From Bacteroidales bacterium (GTDB lineage Bacteria; Bacteroidota; Bacteroidia; Bacteroidales; Marinilabiliaceae), in contig JAKSLF010000019.1 in assembly GCA_024401355.1 (NCBI GenBank), positions 1-52,263 of the forward strand: DNA of 52,263 nucleotides. The letters run 5' to 3'. The position numbers were made by a program, and so were the translations under genes. How positions within the stretch are numbered: the first letter of the stretch is position 1; each line of letters opens with the position of its first letter. The notes under the pieces were generated by a model. The model ran no database searches. It saw nothing but the letters and a program-made list of their open reading frames with translations, and had not been told where the DNA came from. Shown piece after piece: positions 43,430 through 51,429 of the stretch.

Positions 43430-43437
43430 CAAAGATA
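43430..43437 (-). promoter_or_regulatory. -7 box of the alcohol dehydrogenase gene
   Basis: Minus-strand TATCTTTG is a full TAnnTTTG match, 22 bp before the start codon, giving a leader of about 16 nt. Confidence 0.55.
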
Positions 43438-43473
43438 CTAAAAATGGGGCAAAGAAAAAAAGCTTGTAGTGAC

Positions 43474-43512
43474 GAAAAAAGAAGACGCCAGTCAAATTTT
43501 GTTTGACTGGCG
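43474..43512 (-). terminator. Intrinsic terminator of the RND efflux operon
   Basis: CGCCAGTCAAA (43486-43496) and TTTGACTGGCG (43502-43512) form a perfect 11-bp stem with a 5-nt loop. On the minus strand the stem is followed by TCTTCTTTTTTC, a good U-rich tail. It lies 26 bp after the last gene of the operon. Confidence 0.92.
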
Positions 43513-43538
43513 CCTCCCTTACGGGATGTTATGATCGA

Positions 43539-43832
43539 TTAATACGTTTGTTCGATATTCCACACGAATGCGCGAACTCCGTTTTCCTTGTTGATGTTGT
43601 CGAGTTTTTCGACATACTTAAGGATGAGTGGCACCATGTCATCTTCGACGATAGTAAGAATCGAAGTGTTCATTTCTGGCCATGCGTGTGATCCCATACG
43701 AGGCTCGCCTCCGTTAGTACCTTGTCCGTAGACAAGAGGGAACTGTGTGAAGCCGGTGATACGAAGTTGTTCAAACATGAACTTCACACGGTCGGTCAGA
43801 GCCTGGTTATATACAACGAATACTGCTTTCAC
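43539..43832 (-). CDS. PG0541-type transporter-associated small protein
   Basis: The 97-residue protein (MKAVFVVYNQALTDRVKFMF...) has no signal peptide or membrane helix. Its alternating beta-alpha pattern with a central loop (VYGQGTNGGEPRMGSHAWP) resembles the P-II/CutA-like ferredoxin fold of the small proteins encoded next to RND pumps in Bacteroidetes (PG0541-type). It starts 26 bp after the RND pump gene and is the last gene before the terminator. It may modulate the pump, but no function is established that I can cite. The family identification is by recognition of sequence and position. Confidence 0.7.
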   Translation of the reverse strand: MKAVFVVYNQALTDRVKFMFEQLRITGFTQFPLVYGQGTNGGEPRMGSHAWPEMNTSILTIVEDDMVPLILKYVEKLDNINKENGVRAFVWNIEQTY

Positions 43833-43858
43833 GATGATAAAGTTTAATGTTGTTATTA

Positions 43859-46800
43859 TTACTTTATTCTCTTGCTTTCTGGAAGGTCTCTTTCTGGGTC
43901 GAAATCATCCATGAAGTGGTATGACTTCTTCTCGTCAACGCCCTTCTTTCGGTTACCTCTCTTGTTCGTTGCAGCGTATGTTGCAGGTACGATAAGCATG
44001 GTGATGATTGTAGAGAATACCATACCACCGATAACCGAGATACCCATAGGTCGCCAAGTCTCAGCACCCTCGCTGTGGTCTACTGCCATAGGAAGCATAC
44101 CGAGCATTGTGGTGAATGAAGTCATAAGCACAGGGCGAAGACGGCTACGACAAGAGAGTGCAATTGCCTCAGTAAGTTCGTATCCACGTTCACGCATAAG
44201 GTTGATGTAGTCGATGAGCACGATACCATTCTTGGTAACGATACCGATAAGCATGACAGCACCAAGAGCTGCCACTACTGAGAGGGCTGAGTCGGTAATC
44301 AGAAGAGCCAATACTACACCAGAGAATGCAAATGGAATTGCAAGCATGATTATGAATGGGCTCAAGAATGATTCGAACTCTGCAGCCATTACGATATATA
44401 CAAGGAGGAGTGCAAGAGCCATGAGGAGGAGCAGAGCCTTGAATGAGTCCTGCTGGTCTTCGTATGTACCACCGACGTATGTGGTGACACCTTCTGGTTT
44501 CTGCATGCCGTTAAGCACCTCTTTTGCAGCATCGGCGATATCACCAAGCTTATAGCCGTCGGCAGGAGTTACACTTACCTTGAGGTAACGCTGTTTGCTC
44601 TTACGTTCGATAGATGGAGGAGTAAAGCCTTCGCGTATCTCACCAAGTTCGTTGGCACGGACACCCTGACCGTATGCATCGGTGATGATGAAGTTTTCAA
44701 CGTCAGTAACTGTTGAACGGTACTTCTCTTCGAGTCGTACGATGATGTCATACTCTTCACCTTCCTCTTTGAACTTGCTCTGACGGGCACCGTAGACCTT
44801 GTTTCTAAGTGCAGCGCCAACGCCTGATGTTGTCAGACCATGACGGGCAAGTTTCTCAGAGTCGAGATATATCTGAAGTTCGGCCTTATCATCGCCACGG
44901 CTGATGAGGATATCCTCGGCGCCTTCAATAGACTTGAGCTGACGTGAAACCTCGAGTGCAAAATTAGTTGTTGCCTGGAAATTGTGTCCTATGATTTCAA
45001 CATCGACACTATTGCCCGTTGCACCCTGGCTACCTGTAGAAACTGTATATTCAAGAATTTCAGGCATTGTCTTGAGCATCTTACGAACTTCATCGGCTAC
45101 TTTGAAGACTGACCTGTTTCTGTCCTTGATGTCAACAAGACGACCTCGCATGTTGAATACGTTGCTACCTGTTGTGTTCATCATTGATGCGAATGAAGCA
45201 GTCTCCTCTGTACCATAGGAAACGGTAAGAATCTTAAGTTCTGGTACAGCATCACGAATCATAGAGTCAACCTTCAAGGCTATCTCGCGTGTGATTTCTA
45301 CACGCTGGCCCTGCTGCATCTTCGCATAGACGTTGAATGTGTTCATATCGTTCTGAGGGAAGAACTCGGTAGATATGACGTAGAGAAGAAGCATAGATGC
45401 ACCGAAGATGAGTGTCATCACAGCTATTGTCATCTTCTTGCGTACGAGCACCCATCTAATGACTTTTTCGTACCATGCATCGAGCTTGTCGAATGTACGG
45501 TTGCTCCATGCAAAGAAACTGAACTTACCGTCTTTCTCCTCTTCTGCTGCGTTACGGTTCTTGAGGAACTTTGAGCAGAGCATAGGAGTGAATGAAATGG
45601 CGGTGAGAGTAGATGTTGTTACACAGATACAGATGATCCAGCCGAGAGGCTTGAAGAAGATACCCATGATGCCAGGGATGAGGGTCAGAGGGAAGAATAC
45701 GGCTATAGTCACGAGTGTTGTGACGATAACTGATGTCCACACCTCATTAGTACCATACTTAGCAGCCTCACGAGGACGTGATCCACGCTCAACATGCTTA
45801 GTGATGTTTTCCAAAACCACAATAGCATCATCCACTACCATACCGATGGCAATAGAGAGTGACATGAGGGTGATGGTATTAAGTGAACCGTCGACCGCCA
45901 TGAGGTAGATAAATGCCACGATAAGTGAGATAGGAATAGTCATCGCGATGATGAAAGTAGAACGCCAGCGTCCAAGGAAGATGAACACGACGATGACCAC
46001 AGAAAGAAGTGCGTAGGCCAATGTGCTTTCGAGGTTGCGGATAGCCTTTGTGATAAAGTCTGATGAGTCGTTGATAACTTCAAACTTGATATCTGCAGGA
46101 AGTTCTTTCTTAGCCTCTTCGATGACATCCTTAGCTTCGTTTGCTACGGCAACGGCGTTGGCGTCAGACTGTTTTGTGACGAGGAGGATACCACCCTTAC
46201 CACGCTGCACTTTCTGTTCGAGAGTGATGTCTCGCAGAGTATCGCGAACTGTAGCGATATCTTTGATTTTGACAGTCTTGCCACCAGCAAGTGCAAGTGA
46301 GATATTCTTTATCTGTTCAGACTCTTCAAATTCTCCTTCAACGCGGAGTGAATATTCATCGATACCCACTTTAACGCTACCGGCAGATACGTCCATGTTT
46401 TCAGCAAGAATCTTGCCGCTAATGCTCTCGATAGAGAGACCGTAAGCATCGAGTTTGTTAGGGTCAAGGTCGATATAAACCACGCGTTCTGGCAAACCGG
46501 CAACCGATGCCGAAGCAACACCGTCAACACGGTTGAGGCTCATGACCACCTTGTCGTCGAGAATCTTGTAGAGACCGCCGAATGACTGTTCTGCTGTTAC
46601 GGCATATACAAGAATAGGCATCATGCTGGTAGACATACGCATGATTGTTGGACGGTCGACATTGTCTGGCAATGTACGCATAGACTTGTCGACAGCATCA
46701 CGAACATCATTTGATGCGTTGTCAAGGTTGATACCCCATTCAAATTCAAGAGTGATGACAGAGAGGTTGTCGTATGAAGTTGATGTCATCTCCTTGAGGT

Positions 46801-47026
46801 CGTCAACAGAGTTGAGCTGGTTTTCCAGCTGCTTTGTAATGTTTTGCTCAATATCTGTTGCGTTGGCACCAGGATAGGTCGTCATCACGGTGATGTATGG
46901 CGGATCCATCTTTGGGTACTGGTCAACAGGCAGCTTGATGTATGAGAAGATACCGATAACAACTACGGCCAAGAAAATCATCAAGGTCGATATCGGTTTC
47001 TCTACTGCGCTTTCGAAAATACTCAT
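43859..47026 (-). CDS. RND-family efflux pump, HAE1 (AcrB-like) permease
   Basis: The 1055-residue pump has the duplicated RND layout: helix 1 (about 10-28), a first periplasmic loop with the porter and docking domains, helices 2-6 (about 340-500), helix 7 (about 535-555), a second loop, and helices 8-12 to the end. The proton-relay segment GMVVDDAIVVLENI carries the paired Asp residues, and GIVTKNGIVLIDYINLM holds the partner Lys. The family moves drugs, bile salts or lipids out of the periplasm using the proton gradient. A typical HAE1 opening (MSIFESAVEKPISTLM) is present. Adaptor and channel genes lie upstream in the same operon. Confidence 0.95.
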   Translation of the reverse strand: MSIFESAVEKPISTLMIFLAVVVIGIFSYIKLPVDQYPKMDPPYITVMTTYPGANATDIEQNITKQLENQLNSVDDLKEMTSTSYDNLSVITLEFEWGINLDNASNDVRDAVDKSMRTLPDNVDRPTIMRMSTSMMPILVYAVTAEQSFGGLYKILDDKVVMSLNRVDGVASASVAGLPERVVYIDLDPNKLDAYGLSIESISGKILAENMDVSAGSVKVGIDEYSLRVEGEFEESEQIKNISLALAGGKTVKIKDIATVRDTLRDITLEQKVQRGKGGILLVTKQSDANAVAVANEAKDVIEEAKKELPADIKFEVINDSSDFITKAIRNLESTLAYALLSVVIVVFIFLGRWRSTFIIAMTIPISLIVAFIYLMAVDGSLNTITLMSLSIAIGMVVDDAIVVLENITKHVERGSRPREAAKYGTNEVWTSVIVTTLVTIAVFFPLTLIPGIMGIFFKPLGWIICICVTTSTLTAISFTPMLCSKFLKNRNAAEEEKDGKFSFFAWSNRTFDKLDAWYEKVIRWVLVRKKMTIAVMTLIFGASMLLLYVISTEFFPQNDMNTFNVYAKMQQGQRVEITREIALKVDSMIRDAVPELKILTVSYGTEETASFASMMNTTGSNVFNMRGRLVDIKDRNRSVFKVADEVRKMLKTMPEILEYTVSTGSQGATGNSVDVEIIGHNFQATTNFALEVSRQLKSIEGAEDILISRGDDKAELQIYLDSEKLARHGLTTSGVGAALRNKVYGARQSKFKEEGEEYDIIVRLEEKYRSTVTDVENFIITDAYGQGVRANELGEIREGFTPPSIERKSKQRYLKVSVTPADGYKLGDIADAAKEVLNGMQKPEGVTTYVGGTYEDQQDSFKALLLLMALALLLVYIVMAAEFESFLSPFIIMLAIPFAFSGVVLALLITDSALSVVAALGAVMLIGIVTKNGIVLIDYINLMRERGYELTEAIALSCRSRLRPVLMTSFTTMLGMLPMAVDHSEGAETWRPMGISVIGGMVFSTIITMLIVPATYAATNKRGNRKKGVDEKKSYHFMDDFDPERDLPESKRIK

Positions 47027-47066
47027 GATACTATTAATTACGAGTTACGAATTACGACTCTTTTTA

Positions 47067-48107
47067 TTATTCAGTAACGATATTTACTTCTGAACCGTCA
47101 ACAAGTCGAGCCTGTCCGGCGCATACCAGCATGTCTCCCTCGTTAAGGACATCGTCGAGAGCTTTGACCTCAACCTTGTCCTCGTAGCGGTTGAGTACGC
47201 TGACAGAAATACGTTTAGCCTTGCCGTCACGGATAACAAAGAGGTAGCGGTCGTTAGAACCCTGAACCTTCAAAACAGAGATTGACTGAACAACAACGGC
47301 CTCGGCCTCGCCGACATTGATGTTGATTGTGCCATACATACCTGGTCTGAGAGCTTCATCCTTGTTGTCGAAGAGGAGTTCAACCTGGAAAGTGCGGCTC
47401 TGTGGGTTGATGGTAGGGTAGACGATGTTGACTCTGCCTTCGAATGTGCGTCCCTTGTAAACCTCTGATTCGAGCTCTACCTTCATGCCCTTCTTGATTT
47501 CGTTGTAGTAGTTCTCAGCAATGGCAACGTATGCCTTCATAGGAGAAATCTGCTCGATAGAGATAATAGAAGGCTTGGTTGCTCCGCCGAAGGCACCGCC
47601 TGAATAGAGTTCGCCATCTTCCATGAACTTACCAGTTACAACACCATTGAATGGAGCTACCATACGAGTGTTCTCCTTCAGGTTCTGGAGTGCTGTCTTG
47701 GCAACCTCATACTGAGTGACAGCCTTGTCATAATTCTGCTGTGAGATGCTTCCTGTCTCCATAAGCTTTACAGCGCGGTTGTATTCGAGTTCGATATTCT
47801 TGAACTGAATCTCCTGCTGCATGTAGCTTGTTGCGTCCATTTCTACAAGAAGCTGTCCCTTGCTGACGCGGTCGCCTACTTCAACATAGATCTTCTTGAT
47901 ACGTGTGCCAGCGAGTGTTGGCGCGAAGTAGACACGTTCGAATGCCTCGAGGTTGGCTGAATAGCTCAACTGGCGGTGAACGGTGCTACTCTTGACAGGT
48001 GTCACCCTTACTGGAATTTGGGTGTCTGCCTCTTGAACCTTCTTTTTTGTGCAGCTGCTGCAAACCGCGAGAACTGCAAGTGCCGAAAGGAAAAGTCTTC
48101 TTTTCAT
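47067..48107 (-). CDS. RND efflux periplasmic adaptor (AcrA-like), likely lipoprotein
   Basis: The 346-residue protein starts with MKRRLFLSALAVLAVCSSC, a signal sequence with a Cys near residue 19 that may be lipidated, although the residues before it (CSS) are not an ideal lipobox. The mature part has the AcrA plan: a lipoyl half (YFAPTLAGTRIKKIYVEVGDRVSKGQLLVEMD), an alpha-helical hairpin (about 85-130), the second lipoyl half (MVAPFNGVVTGKFMEDGELYS), a beta-barrel domain and a membrane-proximal domain ending VDGSEVNIVTE. It connects the pump encoded 40 bp downstream to the channel encoded upstream. The intervening AraC gene is unusual. Confidence 0.92.
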   Translation of the reverse strand: MKRRLFLSALAVLAVCSSCTKKKVQEADTQIPVRVTPVKSSTVHRQLSYSANLEAFERVYFAPTLAGTRIKKIYVEVGDRVSKGQLLVEMDATSYMQQEIQFKNIELEYNRAVKLMETGSISQQNYDKAVTQYEVAKTALQNLKENTRMVAPFNGVVTGKFMEDGELYSGGAFGGATKPSIISIEQISPMKAYVAIAENYYNEIKKGMKVELESEVYKGRTFEGRVNIVYPTINPQSRTFQVELLFDNKDEALRPGMYGTININVGEAEAVVVQSISVLKVQGSNDRYLFVIRDGKAKRISVSVLNRYEDKVEVKALDDVLNEGDMLVCAGQARLVDGSEVNIVTE

Positions 48108-48132
48108 TATTGTATTTTTTTATTTTGTTTTC

Positions 48133-49209
48133 TTATTTGTTGTTAGTGTCTATTTTGTATCTGCTGCGGTATTCTTGAGGTGTGCATCCGAATTTGCGTT
48201 GGAATGCGATAAAGAAATCGTTGTCAAAGCGGTATCCAATGCTATTGGCAAGATCGACGATTGTGCAGTTGGTTGTAAGCAACTGCTCGATGGCAAAGTC
48301 GAGTCGTCGGTCGTTGATGTAAGCATGGAAAGTAGTGCCCTTGCTTGTAAAATATTGTGCAATGAGCGCTGTGCTGCAATTGAGTTCTTCTGCAATATCG
48401 CGTGATGTCACGTCGTGCTTGAGGAATGGGTGAGCTGTTCGCATATATTCTTCAAGATGCTTGCCTACCATAAATACATTAGGGTCGGCAGGTGCGTCGT
48501 GTCCATATCTTGATGCTCCATTCTCGAGGTCTATCTCGCTTGCCTCCTTCTGTCGGTATACCTGTAGACAGAGATAGAACCAGATGAAGATGATGCAACA
48601 TCTGTATATCATGGTTGCCACTTCGCTATTGATGAAAGTTGACGAAGACCAGATGACGAGTGCCACAACCATAAGAATTAGCAGAATGGTAAGCCATCTG
48701 AGGTCGCGGTTTTCGATATCGCTGTAAGCCTGCTTGAGCGATTTGTTGTATCGGCGCATGTCGCGATATGTCATGATAGCCCAGAAGATGCTTGCAACGA
48801 TTGTGAACCCAAGTGCTATCTGGCGTACTATTGGGTGCTGCATGGTGAAGTAAGCCACGATGAAGATTATGAACGGAGCATAGATGAATGCTATGTGTAG
48901 AGGTCTTAGCACCATGTGCTTGGTCAGCATCACCTCAATAACGGCGATGGTTGCGATGCAGAGAATATCGAAAAGCGTTGCTCCTTCCATGAGGAAGAGG
49001 TCGTTGTTACCGAGTGTAGATACAATAATTCTATATACAATAGATATGACATGCAGCAGCATTGTTATTCCAGTCATGCCGAGGAGGTGTTTTTTCCATC
49101 GGGTGTTATGTCCTATGAAAAGTGCAGCGAACATGAATGTGGCCATTATGAGAGTAGCTCCCATTGTTTGTCCCATCACGATTGTCGACATGAATTGAAT
49201 ATTGTCCAT
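48133..49209 (-). CDS. Membrane-anchored AraC-family transcriptional regulator
   Basis: The 358-residue protein has about seven membrane helices in residues 10-225 (for example GATLIMATFMFAALFIG and LRWLTILLILMVVALVIW), then a linker and an AraC-type DNA-binding domain (about 255-350) with two helix-turn-helix units: SRDIAEELNCSTALIAQYFTSKG and TIVDLANSIGYRFDNDFFIAFQRKFGCTPQEYR. The membrane part probably senses a signal in the membrane and the DNA-binding part works from there. Its gene lies inside the RND operon, 21 bp after the channel gene and 25 bp before the adaptor gene, with no separate promoter visible. It probably controls this operon in addition to the TetR gene. No ligand is suggested. 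Confidence 0.85.
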   Translation of the reverse strand: MDNIQFMSTIVMGQTMGATLIMATFMFAALFIGHNTRWKKHLLGMTGITMLLHVISIVYRIIVSTLGNNDLFLMEGATLFDILCIATIAVIEVMLTKHMVLRPLHIAFIYAPFIIFIVAYFTMQHPIVRQIALGFTIVASIFWAIMTYRDMRRYNKSLKQAYSDIENRDLRWLTILLILMVVALVIWSSSTFINSEVATMIYRCCIIFIWFYLCLQVYRQKEASEIDLENGASRYGHDAPADPNVFMVGKHLEEYMRTAHPFLKHDVTSRDIAEELNCSTALIAQYFTSKGTTFHAYINDRRLDFAIEQLLTTNCTIVDLANSIGYRFDNDFFIAFQRKFGCTPQEYRSRYKIDTNNK

Positions 49210-49230
49210 AGCTATTGTTTTAAATTGATA

Positions 49231-50616
49231 TTAATAGCCGAAACTATTGTAGAGCTTATTAAGTTTAGTGTGTGCCTGCAAGAGTGTCATGATAGCCGAA
49301 GCGTAGGAAGTCTCTGCCGAGAGGTAGTTGGTGTTTGCCTGAGTGAGGTCGAGACTAGAGAGGACACCTTGGTTATATTTGTTCTTGTAGTTGTCCAAAA
49401 CACGACGAGCGACGTCGAGGTTTTCCTTCTGGAGGAGGTATGCGTCAATAGCAGAGTTGAGCTCGTAGCGATACTGCTCGTCGTTCTGCATGAGGTTGTC
49501 CTGAAGGAGAGCCATCTGGGTGTCGGTCTTTGCAATTTCGAGTTTTGCCTGCTTAACTCGAGAGTCGCGAGCGAAGCCCTGGAAGATAGGTACGTTGAGT
49601 GTGAGTGTACCTAAGTTAGGGAAGCTCATGAATCCACCGGTGATATTTTTGGTGAACTGGTAAGAAGCGGTGAGAGTAGGCACGTATGCCATCTTTTGCA
49701 TCTTAAGCGAAGCTTCGTTGAGCTGGCGGCTCTTTTCGAGCTGTCGGTATGTTACGTTGTTGTTGATGTCGAAGTTTGACGAGTCGCGTGTTGCTATCGT
49801 AGTCTCCGATATCATAGCGTCGAGGCTTTCTGCAGGGGTTATTCTTGTAGTAATAGGCAGACCCATCTGAAGCACGAGGAGACGCTTTGTTACATCGTAA
49901 TTGCGTTCTGTTGAGATGATAGTGTTTTTGAGCTGTGCTACAGTTACATGGATCTGGTCTACGTCAGTCTGTTCGCAGACGCCAGCAGCAAAAGAGTGTG
50001 CTGTGTGCTTCTCGATTTCCTCGAGGTCTTTGAGGTTGCTTGCGAGGATGTCGAGGTTTCTCTTGTAGACGAGGATAGCGTAGTAGGTGTCAGTCACATT
50101 AGCCTTGACATCGACTGTTGCACTTTCGTCGGTTGTTTCGTAAATAGAAGCAGCAATGCGTGCTACTTTTACGCCGGCGAGTTGCTGAAGAGCCAATGTG
50201 TAAGAGACAGAAGCGGTGAGCTGGAGGTTGTTTTCCATTTTCATGCCGCCTGATGTCTGGTTGTTTGCTGCTTCGACAATCTTGTCGATATCGATGCCTG
50301 GGAGAGTCTGAAATACTTTACCCATGCTTTCTAGCATAGCGCCTCCGCCACTTGTGAGCGATCCCATCTTCAGTTCTGCGCCGAAGTAAGTAGTATAGCC
50401 GAGTCGGGCACTAGCCTGGGGAAGTCCGGAAGAAATGGCTTCGCGGATTTTCTCCTTGTAGATATCGACGTCGTGCTTTGACGACTGCAGCTGCTTAGAG
50501 TAGTTAAGCGCATTTTCTACAGCCTGTTTGAGGCTGAGTTGCATCTCGCCTGTATTCTCCTGTGCCATGGCGGCCATTGAGATGAGAGATGCGAGAGCTA
50601 CGATGATCTTTTTCAT
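49231..50616 (-). CDS. TolC-family outer-membrane channel of the RND operon
   Basis: The 461-residue protein has a signal peptide (to about residue 18, MAAMAQ) and two TolC-family repeats with long helices: MQLSLKQAVENALNYSKQLQ at the start of the first, RQLEKSRQLNEASLKMQK at the start of the second. It is clearly different in sequence from the TolC-like protein of the ABC operon at 11462-12928. It forms the outer-membrane duct for the RND pump. It is the second gene of the operon, 56 bp after the TetR gene. The helices contain several Gly- and Ser-rich stretches (LTSGGGAMLESMGK), an insertion in the equatorial region. Confidence 0.9.
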   Translation of the reverse strand: MKKIIVALASLISMAAMAQENTGEMQLSLKQAVENALNYSKQLQSSKHDVDIYKEKIREAISSGLPQASARLGYTTYFGAELKMGSLTSGGGAMLESMGKVFQTLPGIDIDKIVEAANNQTSGGMKMENNLQLTASVSYTLALQQLAGVKVARIAASIYETTDESATVDVKANVTDTYYAILVYKRNLDILASNLKDLEEIEKHTAHSFAAGVCEQTDVDQIHVTVAQLKNTIISTERNYDVTKRLLVLQMGLPITTRITPAESLDAMISETTIATRDSSNFDINNNVTYRQLEKSRQLNEASLKMQKMAYVPTLTASYQFTKNITGGFMSFPNLGTLTLNVPIFQGFARDSRVKQAKLEIAKTDTQMALLQDNLMQNDEQYRYELNSAIDAYLLQKENLDVARRVLDNYKNKYNQGVLSSLDLTQANTNYLSAETSYASAIMTLLQAHTKLNKLYNSFGY

Positions 50617-50672
50617 TTATGTTTTGTGTTTTTTTATTATCTATGTGTTGTTGTCCCTGTTGATGTTGCTTG

Positions 50673-51269
50673 TTATTTCTGGAGTCGTTTTATTTCATCT
50701 ATTCGTTTGACTCCTTCTGTGGTGCACATACCTCTCAGGTAGTTAATAAAGACGTTGTCGAAAATCTCTTCCATCGAGTATTTTCCGGTGCTGTAGATTT
50801 CCTTGATTGTCTGGCTCTGTTCGGTGAAGAGATTAACCATTAGTGTCAGGTTGATGTCAGTTCTGATGAGTCCTTCCTCTTGTCCGCGTTTGATGAGCGA
50901 GCCGAGATGCTGCTTGTTGAGTTCTCGCTGTTCGTAGAACTTAGACGAGACACTCGGCTTGTTGGCGCGTGCAATGTCCTGCAGAAAGGCCATGGATAAT
51001 TTCTTGATGTGCATGATTGTGAGTTCGATATGTTCCATGAAGATCTGTAACACATCTTTGTCGTCGCATGACAGCTTTTGGTGTGCTATGCGTGCATCTT
51101 CGGTGCATTTTTCCATGCATCGCATGAGAAGCTCGTCCTTCGATGTGAAGTGTTCGTAGAGTGTTCTCTTGCTGATGCCGAGCTTCTGGGCTACGTCATC
51201 CATTGACACAGCCTTTATTCCTCGGTCGAAGAATAGTCTAGTAGATGTTTCGATTATCTTATCATCCAT
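50673..51269 (-). CDS. TetR/AcrR-family repressor of the RND operon
   Basis: With the start at 51269 (MDDKIIETSTRLFFDRG) the protein has 198 residues. An ATG at 51290 in the same frame is at or before the expected transcription start, so the later start is preferred. The N-terminal helix-turn-helix (RGIKAVSMDDVAQKLGISKRTLYEHFTSKDEL, about 15-48) is typical TetR; the C-terminal two thirds are a helical ligand-binding domain with no assignable ligand. It is the first gene of the RND operon and probably represses it, being released by substrates of the pump. Confidence 0.9.
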   Translation of the reverse strand: MDDKIIETSTRLFFDRGIKAVSMDDVAQKLGISKRTLYEHFTSKDELLMRCMEKCTEDARIAHQKLSCDDKDVLQIFMEHIELTIMHIKKLSMAFLQDIARANKPSVSSKFYEQRELNKQHLGSLIKRGQEEGLIRTDINLTLMVNLFTEQSQTIKEIYSTGKYSMEEIFDNVFINYLRGMCTTEGVKRIDEIKRLQK

Positions 51270-51292
51270 AGTCTTTGGTAACAATTGCATTA

Positions 51293-51300
51293 CAAAGATA
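51293..51300 (-). promoter_or_regulatory. -7 box of the tetR-RND operon
   Basis: Minus-strand TATCTTTG is a full TAnnTTTG match, 23 bp upstream of the chosen TetR start. The TetR operator candidate lies 10 bp further upstream. Confidence 0.55.
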
Positions 51301-51310
51301 ACAAAAGAAA

Positions 51311-51330
51311 ACTGAAAACGTTTTAATAGT
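51311..51330 (-). promoter_or_regulatory. Operator candidate for the TetR repressor
   Basis: ACTGAAAACGTTTTAATAGT contains a perfect AAAACGTTTT palindrome (51315-51324) with imperfect ACT/AGT flanks. It sits 10 bp upstream of the -7 box, covering the position of the -33 element. A second repeat of TTTTAACG-like sequence follows (to about 51345). Binding is inferred from position. Confidence 0.4.
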
Positions 51331-51429
51331 TTTGAGTTTTAACGATTTTTATGGTTGTTGTACCCCCCATTTGGGGAATTGTATAAAAGTGGTAAAATGT
51401 AGTAATTTGCAGAAAAAATAAAAATTATT

